Shown: positions 24,264 to 35,288 of the stretch, piece by piece
Numbering within the stretch: the stretch's first letter is position 1
Layout of the letters: each line of letters begins with the position of its first letter
Assembly (NCBI GenBank): GCA_027625915.1
Contig: JANTQA010000021.1
Span: forward strand, 3,348,001-3,412,000
Direction of reading: 5' to 3'
DNA from: Anaeramoeba flamelloides
Lineage: Eukaryota > Metamonada > Anaeramoebidae
Length of the DNA: 64,000 bases
Program-made: the position numbers and the translations under genes
Notes under the pieces: model-generated
The model's input: only the letters and a program-made list of their open reading frames with translations
What the model was told of the DNA's origin: nothing
Database searches by the model: none

Positions 24264-25191
24264 AGCTTAATTTCAAAAATAGGGGCAAATTTTTGATTGA
24301 AAAAAAAATGTAGTTTCTCATTTAGTGAATACCAAAACTCAACCCAGAAAAATCAGAACTTAAAACTTAAAAATAACTGTCTAAAACACCCTTTTCTGTT
24401 TTAATTATTATTTCTAATAAAAGAATAGAGAAAAGAAACCCATAAAGGAAAAAAATAAATCTGACCCTATTTTTTGAAATGATTTTTCATCTTAAAATTA
24501 TCCATTTAAGATTCACCATTGCTTCCAAGAACCTTTTGAAACAACTTTCCATCAGAGTTATCAGATTTTTACTATTTACGCATTTGGTATCAACCCAAAC
24601 TTTCCTTGATACCTTTTTCAAGATAAAAAGAATCTCAACAAAAGAAAGAAAAAGAAAAAGAAAAAGAAAAGAAAACGAAAACAAAACCAATTTTTTGAAT
24701 GTACAACAAAGAACTCAAAGATAAAATGAATACGATCACATTCATCACATTGTCTCCAAATGAAAGAGAAAAGAAGATCTTATTTGATCTTGCTATTTCT
24801 TCACTTTTCAAGGAACCATTGTAACTCATTAAAGTAAATTTGGTTGAAACTTGTTTTCGAAGCAAACACTTCTTGGGCGTTTTACTTTCTTTGAATTTTA
24901 CAATCCCTTTCTCCAATGCTAATTAATCTCATCTCTTGAATATTAACGGTTTTCAAAAATGTTCTTGTTCATTCAACATAAAAATAAAAATATGGAATCA
25001 TTTTGAAAGAAAAATTGCAAAAAAAATGAATTCAACTTTGGGAAATTTTCATTAAAAGAAGATTGTTTCTTGATATTAAATATTCAATAATGACTTTTAA
25101 AAGATATTGGGTTCAGAATATTTGGTTAACACAACACACATACCAATAATTTAGAAAATACTAATTATGACCCTATTTTTGAAATTTAGCT
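24264..25191. mobile_element. 928-bp TA-flanked element
   Basis: Terminal inverted repeats of 21 bp: AGCTTAATTTCAAAAATAGG(G) on the left, and on the right the reverse complement of AGCTAAATTTCAAAAATAGG(G). One mismatch separates the arms. TA flanks both ends (24262-24263 and 25192-25193). The left end matches the 229 bp element at 38362. Inside is a (AAAAAG)n-like tract, and a minus-strand frame at 24635-24916 whose first 65 residues (MEKGIVKFKESKTPKKCLL...) look protein-like. No transposase motif is seen. It is likely non-autonomous, possibly carrying captured sequence. Confidence 0.65.
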
Positions 25192-25193
25192 TA

Positions 25194-26210
25194 TACGTAA
25201 AAATTTGCATTTTTTTGAATTTATCGGTTTCTTGAAATTATTCAATTAAAAAAATAAGAACGGAAAGGAAAGGAAAAGAAAAGAAAAGGGAAGAAAAGAA
25301 AAGAAAAGAAAAGAAAATTAAAACACATGAATGTAAAATATTGATTTTTATTTTTTTTTAAAAATGTGACATAAGATCATTTAAAAAATAATAATTATAT
25401 TTTTATGAATTAATAAAAATATAATTATTCAATAACCAATAATAATAATATTCAATAGATAGATAAATATAGATATCGATATATTTATAATATTTAATAA
25501 AACCATGAATGAATAGAACCATAAATTGTAAAATACAGTCTTTGGCAAAACTATAAGAGTCCATACAAAGTTCAATAATTGAAAGATAAATTTTTTTTAT
25601 AAATTAATTTCAATTTTTTTTTTTTTTTTTTTTTTCAGCCTGATAACAAATTTTTTGTTCAATAACATCAGCTATTTTAAAGCCAGTTTGATAAATCAAG
25701 GGCGATTTAGAATGTGATAATTTCATTGCCTAATGTTATTTAAATTGTATCAATTAATCAATTTTATTTGTGCTCTTCAAAGGAATTCTATCAAACGCGA
25801 TTGCAGGAATTATTTTATTTTTCAAAAAATAGTTATAAAAAAAAAAAGACAAATAGTAACGGTTTCTTAGATTGCAAAAGCAAAAAAAAATTTTTTTTGG
25901 TATGGTTCTCCATCAGTTTACCCTAGGATGGGGATAATCCGCTGTCGCATGGGTATATTGATACATAAATGATGGGGGTGGTGTATACATGCGTGTAACA
26001 ATTAGAAAACAATAAATCTTTGTGTCAATTGATCATTAATATGTAAGAAATTCAAAAATGTTTTTATTCATTTTCTTCTTTATTTCCTAAATAAAGAAGA
26101 AAAAGTCCTATTTAACAAACAAACATTTTCAAAAAACAAAACCAAATAACAACATCAATAATAACAACAACAACAACAATAATAATAACCACAATGTAAA
26201 TTCGAAATTA
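25194..26210. other. Intergenic with polypurine tract
   Basis: An (AAAAG)n polypurine tract lies at 25262-25317 and a long T tract near 25613-25636. CAA/AAT triplet runs lie at 26155-26195, just downstream of the next gene's stop, probably in its 3' untranslated region. No gene recognised. Confidence 0.5.
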
Positions 26211-28292
26211 TTAATGAGTTGAGGCATATTTCACTGAATTACCGATAATTTTCCTCCCATCTGTTGAGGGCAACCAGTATGCATATCTTGATTTATTTTC
26301 ACCGATTCTTCCGCTAACTGGCCAGCAATTCAAAACCACCACAGGTCCAAATTGCTGTTTCTTCTGTTTGAGTGCAATTAATGGCACGCCGTCGTCCCAT
26401 TCAGCGATGATGTCACAAATGTGGCAGTCTTTGGACTTATTTAGCTCTGTGCTGATCCTATATGACAATGAGCCGCCGTTGAAGGACGAAATATTCTCCA
26501 TTATGGCGTGATTCGGCTGGCACACCTTCCCCAGATACTTTCTCGTTTCCTTTAACAGTTTGCCCTTTTTCAAGGGCAAAAAGTTATCGGTAACAATTCT
26601 TCCCTTTAACTCTGCGTTCTTATATTTCCATGTATTTTCTATTAAGGCCCGATAAGTACATATGATCAAACCCCCGCCATCCTCCACGTATTCCGCTAAA
26701 TAGTCGCCGATCTTGGTGGGCTCCTTGATTGGTTTTATGGATGTGAAGAAGAAGATGGAGTCATATTTTTTTAAAAATATTAGCTTGGGTAGCCGTCTGC
26801 TGATATTAAAAATCTCGATATTCTCAATGCCAGATGCCTTCATCGAGTTTATGACATCCACGCGGTAATCTATATGCGCTTCTGTTGTCAGCAAAAGGAC
26901 TCGCTTTTGCGTCATTTCTGTTATGTGCAATTTCTTTTGCCTGACAGAATCATGGTAACTGCTTAAATCGGAGCCTGCTCTTCTTAGAGAATCAGCCCGG
27001 TTATTCATTGTGTTGTTTGAAAGTGTGTCGTTTATTTGTTGGGTTATTCTTATTTTTGTCTCTATGCGTGTTTGGTCAATGTTTTCCTCCTCTTTCTTCT
27101 CTGGATTGTTTTTTTTAATGAAATCCATCCCTAACAGCCCCAAAAAGTTGGTAACTTCTTTTTCATTTTTCACAGAATTGCTTTGTTCATTATTTCTTCC
27201 AGAATTTAGTCTCCGTTTTAAATCATCTAAATTTGAAATTCCAGAAAGATGAGAAACAATTGAAAAATTTGTCTTTCCAGATTCTTTTTCTTTTTCTTTT
27301 TCTTTTTCTTTTTCTTTTTCTTTTTCATTTTCATTTATATTTTCATTTTCATTTTCATTTTCTTTTTCTTGATTGTGTTTCATTTTTTCATTTTCGAAAT
27401 GGCAATTATCAAGATGAAATAAATTATGACGATTATTCTTGTTGCTAATATTTAAAGATTGATCAAGATTGAAATCATACTTTGTTAAATTTTTCGTGGT
27501 TGGATAATTATTGTTTTTATTCTTGGTATTATTCTTATTATGATTATTATTATGATGGTGATTATTGTTGTTATTATTGCCGTTTATATTTTCATTCTGT
27601 GTATAAGTGATACTATTCAAATAGTTAGTGTACCGGTTAGTATTCTGATTATCGTCAATACGGTTGTGCTTATTATTGAGGCCAAGATCCAGATTCAAAT
27701 TCAAATGTAGCTGTTTCTGATAGGTTCGTATATTTGGTTGCTGAGAATTTTTTTCTTTCAGATCCTGTTTTGTCTCGGGAAAGGAAATAATTCTGGCTGC
27801 CAATTGTGGTGGGAGCTCGCTCAGGGTAAACTTTTCCTTTTGAAAGATCTTTCGGTAGTTATTTTGAATGAAGAAACATATTTTGTTTGTTAGCTCATAA
27901 AAATGGTTTTGATAGCTTTTGTTCAAAAATTGAACACAATTCTCAGTTGTGAGCCGACTCACAATTTCCCTTTTACAGATCCAAAATAAGGAGAGCAATT
28001 CAAATCTTTTTGATGCCAAAAGCAAAGTGAACAAACCCTGATCATTAAATGTAATGTCCGATGTGTACACAAACTGTTTGATCTGATCAAAGACATCGAT
28101 TTCAATATCTGGGATGGTAACTTTCACAACCTGCAGAGGCGAGTTTCTCCAATTTTCATGGAAAAAGAGCCTTTTGAAGAACGGTGAGCAATTGCTAAAC
28201 GCTAGCTTGTGGCCAAAGATTTTTTTTTTTTCTTTCCCTATGATAAACTCAACATTTGTCATCGAGTAATCGTCAATCAAGTTTTGTAACAT
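26211..28292 (-). CDS. BTB/POZ protein with C-terminal amidotransferase-like domain
   Basis: 693 residues in one frame from a clear ATG. Residues 1-115 form a BTB/POZ domain (NVEFIIG..KKIFGHKLAFS, then SPFFKRLFF, then F..I..FVYTSDI), followed by BACK-like helices to about 170. Residues 200-345 are low-complexity, with Asn/His runs and an (EK)n minisatellite. From about 462 a globular domain begins with KRVLLLTTEAHIDYRVDVI, then KKYDSIFFFTS, EDGGGLIICTY and GPVVVLNCWPVSG. The alternating strands, YD and GGG turn suggest a class I glutamine amidotransferase-like (ThuA/DJ-1-like) fold. No obvious Cys-His catalytic pair is placed, so it may be a binding domain. BTB proteins typically dimerise and often recruit cullin-3. 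The C-terminal part is GC-richer, suggesting constraint. Confidence 0.85.
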   Translation of the reverse strand: MLQNLIDDYSMTNVEFIIGKEKKKIFGHKLAFSNCSPFFKRLFFHENWRNSPLQVVKVTIPDIEIDVFDQIKQFVYTSDITFNDQGLFTLLLASKRFELLSLFWICKREIVSRLTTENCVQFLNKSYQNHFYELTNKICFFIQNNYRKIFQKEKFTLSELPPQLAARIISFPETKQDLKEKNSQQPNIRTYQKQLHLNLNLDLGLNNKHNRIDDNQNTNRYTNYLNSITYTQNENINGNNNNNNHHHNNNHNKNNTKNKNNNYPTTKNLTKYDFNLDQSLNISNKNNRHNLFHLDNCHFENEKMKHNQEKENENENENINENEKEKEKEKEKEKEKESGKTNFSIVSHLSGISNLDDLKRRLNSGRNNEQSNSVKNEKEVTNFLGLLGMDFIKKNNPEKKEEENIDQTRIETKIRITQQINDTLSNNTMNNRADSLRRAGSDLSSYHDSVRQKKLHITEMTQKRVLLLTTEAHIDYRVDVINSMKASGIENIEIFNISRRLPKLIFLKKYDSIFFFTSIKPIKEPTKIGDYLAEYVEDGGGLIICTYRALIENTWKYKNAELKGRIVTDNFLPLKKGKLLKETRKYLGKVCQPNHAIMENISSFNGGSLSYRISTELNKSKDCHICDIIAEWDDGVPLIALKQKKQQFGPVVVLNCWPVSGRIGENKSRYAYWLPSTDGRKIIGNSVKYASTH

Positions 28293-28899
28293 TTGTCTTG
28301 TAGTGCTGTTTTGTTTTTTAATTTATTTTTTCTATTTTGAGAAATCAACCAAATGTTTAAAAAAATGATAATTTGGAGGCAAATGGTGATTACAAAATTT
28401 CTCTTGACTTTGTCACTATTTTTACTTTGCAAAACTTGTTATTCATTGTTAACACCTCAAAATTGGAAACATATTCAAAGTATATTTTGTTTTGGTTCGT
28501 TTTTCAAAGTAATGTTACCTTTTCTGTCTTGGTAAAAAAGGAAAAATCTTGTTTTTTTTTTTTTATTTAAATAAATACAAAAACATGAGAAAATTTAACA
28601 AAAACTCTTTAATGGAATTGAATTTTCAATTTTCTAGAATCATGGGTAGGCTTTGATTCTTGGATTTTTTTTCTGGTTTTATGAAAATTAATAAAGTTAA
28701 TATTTGAAAAAATAATCTTTGTTTTTGGTTAAATTTATTGGTGATCGGTAGAAACGATTGTTTGTGCACAAATAAAAATATTCATACTCAAATTTCCAAG
28801 ACATTTATTGATTTTCCAAAAATAATTTTTTATCAAAATATCTTTAACTAACAATTGTTTTTCAAGATTTTCAATAACAGCTGTAAAGATGTGGTTCAT
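28293..28899. other. Upstream region of the BTB gene
   Basis: Short A/T-rich 5' flank. A plus-strand frame at 28383-28535 begins with a hydrophobic segment (MVITKFLLTLSLFLL) but shows no further support as a gene. Confidence 0.4.
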
Positions 28900-28979
28900 T
28901 GAATTTGTATTCATTCAATTTCTTTTCTGTTCAAATTCAAATTCTATTCTTATTTCGTTCAAATGGAGTTAAGATTTTT

Positions 28980-29330
28980 TACTTTGACAAAGACTTTTTT
29001 TTGCAAGTTCTTTTCGTAATTGTTATAAAAGTGTATAGTCATTGTATAACCAAATCTGAGAACATGAGTGTTTTTAATTCCTCAGATCTTGTTATTTTAC
29101 ATACCCCAAAAAAATAATTCTCTTGACTTTATCTAATAATTCTTTGTTCGGCTGGCAAAAAAAGTTTTTACAAGTTCTATGATCACAATCCTAAAACCCC
29201 AGTAGACCCATTTCCAGAGCACCACTGATTGTTTTTGGAACGAAATGTTGACAAATTTCAGTATAATTCTTCTTGGATGGTAACACAGAAAAGTATTGAT
29301 GTAATTATACAACAAGTTGAGCATGAAAAG
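28980..29330 (-). pseudogene. RCC1-repeat gene fragment (decayed)
   Basis: Minus-strand pieces resemble RCC1 (ATS1) beta-propeller units. One frame near 29215 gives NNQWCSGNGSTGVLGL, like the WG.NS.GQLGLG signature. The next frame gives NKELLDKVKRIIFLG, like the inter-repeat 'P..v..l....i..i..G'. Near 29045 another frame shows YNDYTLL, like GYNDYGQLG. The spacing (about 170 bp, 56 codons) equals one RCC1 repeat. The pieces sit in different frames with stops, so the gene is broken or cut by unseen introns. RCC1 repeats often accompany BTB domains; the intact BTB gene lies 0.7 kb away on the same strand. Confidence 0.4.
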
Positions 29331-29596
29331 ATTTATTAACTAAACTTTGTGATTGAATTTGGGTGTTTTCTTTCTGCAGAAAGAAACAATTGTTAAGAAT
29401 TTACAGATCATTGGAAGGTTAATTTGTTGTGTAATTTGAGTTTGTAACCAATTTTATCAACAAATTTTTTTCAAAGAAAAACCGAAAATGTTCGGTACCA
29501 AATACCAAGATTATGGAAAACAGTTACGGGCGATTGTAGAACGAATGGGAATGTGATCCTCACAATTCCATTTTCGATTTGTTAACCTTCCACCTG

Positions 29597-29623
29597 CTAA
29601 CCCTAACCTAACCTACCCTACCC
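29597..29623 (+). repeat. CCCTAA-like interstitial telomeric patch
   Basis: CTAACCCTAACCTAACCTAC followed by CCTACCC, i.e. degenerate CCCTAA units (TTAGGG on the other strand). Unusual in this AT-rich setting. Confidence 0.6.
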
Positions 29624-29639
29624 TTGATTGTCAGTGAAT

Positions 29640-30591
29640 ATCACTTTTAGGATCAACAGAATATTTGGTGACTTTAAAGTAACTTGATTCGAGAGATCTT
29701 GTTCACATTTAAAAATACTGTTTTTTTTTGAAATTTTTTGAATGAGGGTAAATCCGTTTTTACAAAATAATCAAGTTCTTGCCATTTTCAAAACACAGAT
29801 CATCACCAACCTTTAAACAAATATAGTCTACACTTTTTTTTTGACTTTCTCGTTTTTTTAAAGTGATTCTTTTCTGTTCAATTTTTTTTTTGCTTTTCAA
29901 TAAATTGCCAAAATAAAAAATTTTCTCTTAAAGTTCAACAAAGAAAGATTTATTAAATGTCAAGATCTCCATTTCTAATTATTTTTTGAAAAGATTTTTT
30001 GTTTTTAACAGCTTATAATTTGTGACACTAAAATTTCTAATCTCTGGTGGTGTATATAACGCTTGTTTTTTACTTTAACCCATACAGCAAATTTGAAAAC
30101 AAATTTTCTTTTATTAAGTGATTAACCTCACTGGAGATTTTTCGATAATCAAAGTATGTTGTAATTGGGCTATAAGTGGCACTGGTGGTGATATATTATT
30201 AACATAACTTTAACTAATCTATGTTTATTATTCTTGAACAATAAATTATTTTATTTTTTTACTAAGAAACAATATGAAAAATTATTATTTGGAAATTTTT
30301 TTTTTTTAAATTCCGTTTGCAAATCTAAATACTGAAACCCAAATAATAATATTCAGGTATTTAATAATTTAGATTTAGAACTTCCAAAAGTAACTATTTT
30401 TTTTATTTTTTAATTTCAAAGATTAGCTCAATAATCATCCACATAAAAACAAAAAGGCTAATTAGTTTTGTTTCCTTTTTATAAAGTTAATTGTAACATC
30501 AATATATTTCCAATATTTCAGAAATAATTTGTCAAAAAATCTATTGGTTAATTATTTATTTTTTCAAAAAAAATTGAATTTTTTATCTACT
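29640..30591. other. Intergenic, A/T-rich
   Basis: Nothing recognised. Confidence 0.4.
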
Positions 30592-30705
30592 GTAGTCAAA
30601 ATAAAGCATGTAAAAAAATTTAATGTGTGTTTCAAAATGAAAAGAGTGTTTTTTGGTTATGGAAGACCTAAAAATTAAACAATCAAAGAAACTGATAATA
30701 AAGCC
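30592..30705 (+). repeat. Old dispersed repeat R3, copy 2 (unoccupied site)
   Basis: Diverged copy of 17175-17295 plus a few bases beyond. Where copy 1 is interrupted by the 195 bp MITE, this copy runs GAAACTGATAATAAAGCCAA without it. It therefore shows the pre-insertion TA. Confidence 0.65.
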
Positions 30706-31126
30706 AAAAAAAATATGGTATTGGTTTCTTAAAGTTCTATTATTTAAAAAGAAATTCTAAAAATGAAGGATCAAATTGCAAAATTTATATCAAAAAAATA
30801 GAGTAAATTTTTAAGAAAATTTAGAAAATCAGGAAAAATAAACAAAAAAATTCTAAAGAATTGAGAATATTATGGAAAATTTTCAACTATTTCAATTCAT
30901 AATTTAAATTTTACTGATAATAACCTGACCTTTACTTTCAAAATTGATTTGAACTTAGGTATACTATTTGGTATTAGATTGGATGTTGCCTTGGTACAAG
31001 AAGAAAAAAAAGCACGGATAATATTTTGAAACACGGATTCGCGTCTTTGTGCACGCATTATTTTGATCACTGTGATTCCTTAATCATAATTTTACTTATC
31101 AACATATAATGAAACCCATTCAATTA

Positions 31127-31320
31127 CAGTCAGTTTCACTTTTAAGGCACAAACTTTAAACGAAATTTAAGGCACAATAAAAATCTCAAATTAAGGCACA
31201 AAAGTCAGGTTCTAGTAAAATAAATTGTAAAAAAACAATTACAAATTTTGTGCCATAATTTGAGATTTTATGTGCCTTAAATTTCGTTGAAAGTTTGTGC
31301 TTTAAAAGTGAAACTGACTG
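31127..31320 (+). mobile_element. 195-bp TA-MITE, copy 2
   Basis: 194 bp, starting CAGTCAGTTTCACTTTTAAG and ending with its reverse complement, with TA at 31125-31126 and 31321-31322. Arms carry the same AAGGCACAAA blocks as copy 1 with a few changes. No coding capacity. Confidence 0.9.
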
Positions 31321-31339
31321 TAATGTCTTTTAAAATTCA

Positions 31340-31575
31340 TTTAAAAATTAGTAAAAAATCTCGTTGTTAAATTTTTTTAGTGAAAGTACACTATAAAAAA
31401 GTCTGAAATGCTTATTTCAAAAATTTTGACTCATTTTTTTCAAGTTTTTGATTTCATTTTTTTTTAATTTTGAAAATATTAGGTTCTTATATATTTAGAA
31501 TAACTTGAAAGTTAATTAAAAATCAACTTTAATTATTAATTGTTCTCGAATACTAAAGTATCTATATTTTTTTTC
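31340..31575 (+). repeat. Old dispersed repeat R4, copy 1
   Basis: Matches 37490-37735, sharing AAAAAATCT..TTGTTAA.TTTTTT, CAGTGAAAGT, TTTTTGATTTCATTTTTTT-like text, TATTTAGAAT.A.TT and AATTGTTCT.GAATACTAAAG. In both places a 195-bp MITE (here intact, there eroded) precedes it, so a larger segment was probably duplicated. Confidence 0.6.
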
Positions 31576-31748
31576 AAATTATTATTTCAGGCGAGTCACA
31601 ATTTTTGAAATGATATTATATATTTATTTTGAGAACGGAGTAATTAAAAAAAAATTTATCAAATAAAAAAAAAGAGAAGAAGAAAAATAATTAAAATATG
31701 TATAAAAAATAATATTACCATTTTCATGAACAAATAGAAACTATCGAA

Positions 31749-31793
<45 letters not shown>

Positions 31794-33419
31794 ATTTTCA
31801 TATTTCATAGTCTTTTCCCCGTTATGGAAATACTAGATCAATATTTTATAAAAAAAAGTAAACAAAAAAATATAACTATATCCTTTTTAACAAATATAGT
31901 TGAAAATATTTTCATTGATTAAAAGGTTCAAATCTATTATTTTACATTTAAATTTATCAGAGAAAATAAATTAACTATAAAATTACAATTACACCTTTAG
32001 AATGTAATTTGCATTTCTTTGATAATAAAAAAAAATAATTTTCTTTTTTTTCAAAGTTCTAAAATCTTGTTTACATAAAATTATAGTACAAAATATTTAC
32101 CCAACTACATATATTCAGTACAAGTGCCCAATTAATCGATTCCATGGAAAGTTTTATACATCCAATGTAGCTTTACTTCTGTTCAGTTATTTCTGTTGCA
32201 CACAGTTAATAATTGATTACTTATTTAATTTTCAACAATCCACAATTCTTCTGATTTGATCATATAATCAATTTATTAAAATTATTTTTTATTTCTTTAA
32301 CCCTTAAAAAATAGTAGGTACAGAAAAAATCAAAAAAAAATTAAATAAAAAATAATAAAAACTTTGAAAATAAATAAAAGAATATCACGTTTTCTCCCAT
32401 TTAAATATCTTTTGAATCCAAGAAGCCAATGATTGACTTAAATTAACTGTTTCGTTATAATTTTTGATTATTCACTTCGTCAAGAAATCTCAAGATTAAA
32501 AAAATCTTGAAGATAAAAAAATTAATGTTAATCTAGACCTTAGATGAGAAAATTATATTCAATATGTAAAATAAAATCAAATGATCAACAAATTAAAAAT
32601 ATTTTGATAATTCTTGGTTAGATCTAATAATTTTTTTTTGACTGAACAACCCCTATTTGAAAATTCTTAAAAGAAAATTTACCTTAAAAATAAATGATTT
32701 TTATACAATTTTTAAAACAACTTTAATAAACCCCAATTAAAAATGTTTAACACACCAAAATTTGATTTGTGAAAAAAAAACTTATTTAATCAATTAAAGA
32801 AGAAATACCAAATTAGAGCCATTTGCTAATTGGGATGTTAACACTTGTTTATAAATTATAATACTCACTAAAAAAATATATATAATTATCAATACAAATA
32901 AATCATGGGTGTGTCAAATATTTTGGAGTATAGCAAAACAAAAAAATCCATTAGTAAATTTGTTGAAATTCTATTAGGAATATTGATCGATCAAATGGTT
33001 AGATACTACTAATTAATTTTATTTGAGTTCTTCTATTTGGAACAACTCAACTTTAACATAATATCAATTGTTGAAAAAAAAATTGATCGAACGAAACAAG
33101 TTAAGTTATTCAAAAAATGAAATGAAAACAAAAAACTAAAAAGATGAAAAAATGATTTTCATATTTTATCCAAAAAATCAAAAGTTATTTCCAATTTGAA
33201 TGCAATTGTATTATTATAATTCTTTGGAACATTTTAGCTGTGTGGAAAATTTTGAATTTTAGTTTAAATCATGCAAGATATAAATTAATTTAATATTTAA
33301 TAACAATAAAAAATTTTCAAAAAAAAAAAACAGTTTAAATGAAAATAAATTTTTATAAAAAAAATTTCTCATCTTTCTCCTTTTATTTTAGAAAAAAAAT
33401 TCCCACAATCTTTATCAAA
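31576..33419. other. Intergenic with TA microsatellite and old repeat
   Basis: A (TA)n run of about 33 bp lies at 31755-31787. About 32900-33270 is a diverged copy of 50620-50980. No gene recognised. Confidence 0.5.
32900..33270 (+). repeat. Old dispersed repeat R5, copy 1
   Basis: Aligns with 50620-50980 in the same orientation. Shared blocks include ATTGATCGATCAAATGGT, AACTCAACTT..ACATAA, CATTGAAAAAAAAATT-like, AAAACTAAAAA.ATGAAA and CTGTGT..AAAATTTTG. Old and unidentified. Confidence 0.6.
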
Positions 33420-35288
33420 TTACTTATTTTTATTATTTAACCATGGTGATTTAATTTTAAAATATTTATTAATTGTATTATTTTCCTCCCAAGTTTTCTT
33501 TCGATTTTTTAATAATTGTTCTTTTAATTTCTTTCTTTTCTTTTTATACCGGTTTCTTAATTGTTCTAACTTTTTTTCCAGTTCTTTATTTATCTTTATC
33601 TCGTCTACCAATTCCATTTTTTCATTTTCATTTTCATTATCTTCAGACTCATTATCATTGATCATTGTGAAGATATTATCATTGTTGAGGATATTGTGAT
33701 GGTTTGCACGAACATTGGCTTTATAATGTTCCTGGATATACAAATTTGATTTTTGTTTTATTAAATCCAATTTATTCTTATGAATTTGTAATTCCAGATT
33801 TGTGTTCTTTTGAAATTGTGATTCTATTTCCTTTTTTTCCTTTTTGATTTGTTTTGATTTTTTTTTGATATTTTTGATATCCATTTTAATGATTTTTTGG
33901 TTTTGTTTAGAAACATTATTCTCTTGTGTAATTTGAAATTTTTTTTGATTTTTTTTTTCATTGTACCCTTTCTTTTCAAATTTGCCCATAATGTCAAGAT
34001 TTAAATCTGTATTCTTCATAATATTATTTTCAGATCGATCACAGTCTAAATCTTGATTTAAAAAGTGAAAATTTATTAATTCTTTAATTTTTAATCCTTT
34101 TTGATATGGATATTGGACATACTTTTGTAACTGTTTGAATACATCTTCCCATTTGTTATTTGCTCGCTTCATAAGTGTAGTAAAATCTTGTTTTAATTGT
34201 TTTTTTTTCATGACAAAATCCTTTTGCTTTTCTTTGTTTTCACTTATTTGGTTCTTGATGTCTTCTCGATCATTTTTGGCCTTTTTTAACTTTTTTTCCA
34301 ATTGTTTAATTATTTCTTGATTATTTTTTTCTCGTTCAACTAAGCGTTCGGAATTTAAGTGGACTTTTTTTTCACTTTCGTTCATTTGCTTAACCACATC
34401 GTTTACAATTTCTAATAACCTTTTTTTTTCATCCTCAATAGTTTTCTTGAAATCAGGGTAAACTGTTTTGTACCAATATCTTTTGGAATTCTCCTGTTCA
34501 CCTTTTTTAAATTCTTCTATTTCTTCTTTGACTGATTCGTCGTCAAACTTGAGAATTTGTTGCAAATTTTCATCGTCTTGCTTCAGAATATCACGCGTCT
34601 TTTTGTGTTCCTGTAAATACTCTATTAAAATCTCTTGAGTTAAACTAAAATATTCCTGGAGTGATTGTCTTCTTTTCACATATTGCGGAGAATATTTTGG
34701 AAATTCTTCAGTTAGCTTTGTCTTCTTGTCAATCCATTTCAGTTGGTTCAAGACTGGCGTTAGCTTGATTATATCTTCCCGTAAATGCATTTCTTCATTT
34801 TTTAAAGCTGTGTGTTCTTTGTTTAATTCATTGATCCTTTGTTCTTTTTCTTTTGTGATTTTTTTTGATTTGTTCAAATATTCTCGCTTTTTATTTGTTT
34901 TTCTCTGAGTTTTTTTTTTTTTTGAAGACTTTTTAGAATATTTTTTTTTCACCTTTCTTGTTTGTTTTTTGTCAACACTTGAACTTGAACTTGTACTTGT
35001 ACTAAAACTTGAGCTGGAACTGAAACTTGAGCTGGAACTGGAACTTGATCTCGAACTGGAACTTGAACCAGAGTCTGAACTGTTTTGGTTTAATGTGTTT
35101 GCATTGAAATCACTGAAATTTGAATACGAACTCGGGTCAGAGCTATCTTCAGAATTAGAACTATTTTCTGAAATAAAGTTTGAACTAGAAAGTTCTTTTT
35201 TCTTTTTTCGATTTTTTTTTTTTTTCTTGTTATTTGAACTTGAATTGGAACTGGAAGATGAGCTTTCATCTGAATTATTTTTACTCAT
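33420..35288 (-). CDS. Ser/Lys-rich coiled-coil protein, 622 aa
   Basis: A single-exon frame starting MSKNNSDESSSSS. Residues 1-105 are a Ser/Asn-rich acidic-basic tract that may be a casein-kinase target. Residues 106-150 are strongly basic (KKKYSKKSSKKKKTQRK) and could be a nuclear localisation or nucleic-acid-binding segment. From about 130 to 385 the sequence is a long heptad-like coiled coil (EQRINELNKEHTALKNEEM..., EIIKQLEKKLKKAKNDREDI). A less charged stretch near 370-405 (NNKWEDVFKQLQKYVQYPY) may be a small fold, followed by a second coiled coil to about 600. No enzymatic motif. A structural or scaffold role is inferred only from architecture; I cannot name the family. Confidence 0.85.
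   Translation of the reverse strand: MSKNNSDESSSSSSNSSSNNKKKKKNRKKKKELSSSNFISENSSNSEDSSDPSSYSNFSDFNANTLNQNSSDSGSSSSSRSSSSSSSSFSSSSSFSTSTSSSSSVDKKQTRKVKKKYSKKSSKKKKTQRKTNKKREYLNKSKKITKEKEQRINELNKEHTALKNEEMHLREDIIKLTPVLNQLKWIDKKTKLTEEFPKYSPQYVKRRQSLQEYFSLTQEILIEYLQEHKKTRDILKQDDENLQQILKFDDESVKEEIEEFKKGEQENSKRYWYKTVYPDFKKTIEDEKKRLLEIVNDVVKQMNESEKKVHLNSERLVEREKNNQEIIKQLEKKLKKAKNDREDIKNQISENKEKQKDFVMKKKQLKQDFTTLMKRANNKWEDVFKQLQKYVQYPYQKGLKIKELINFHFLNQDLDCDRSENNIMKNTDLNLDIMGKFEKKGYNEKKNQKKFQITQENNVSKQNQKIIKMDIKNIKKKSKQIKKEKKEIESQFQKNTNLELQIHKNKLDLIKQKSNLYIQEHYKANVRANHHNILNNDNIFTMINDNESEDNENENEKMELVDEIKINKELEKKLEQLRNRYKKKRKKLKEQLLKNRKKTWEENNTINKYFKIKSPWLNNKNK

Noticed and set aside
28383-28535. Small secreted protein with a hydrophobic N-terminus
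   Set aside because: A hydrophobic run is expected by chance in T-rich DNA; no cleavage site context, partner exon or conservation can be shown.
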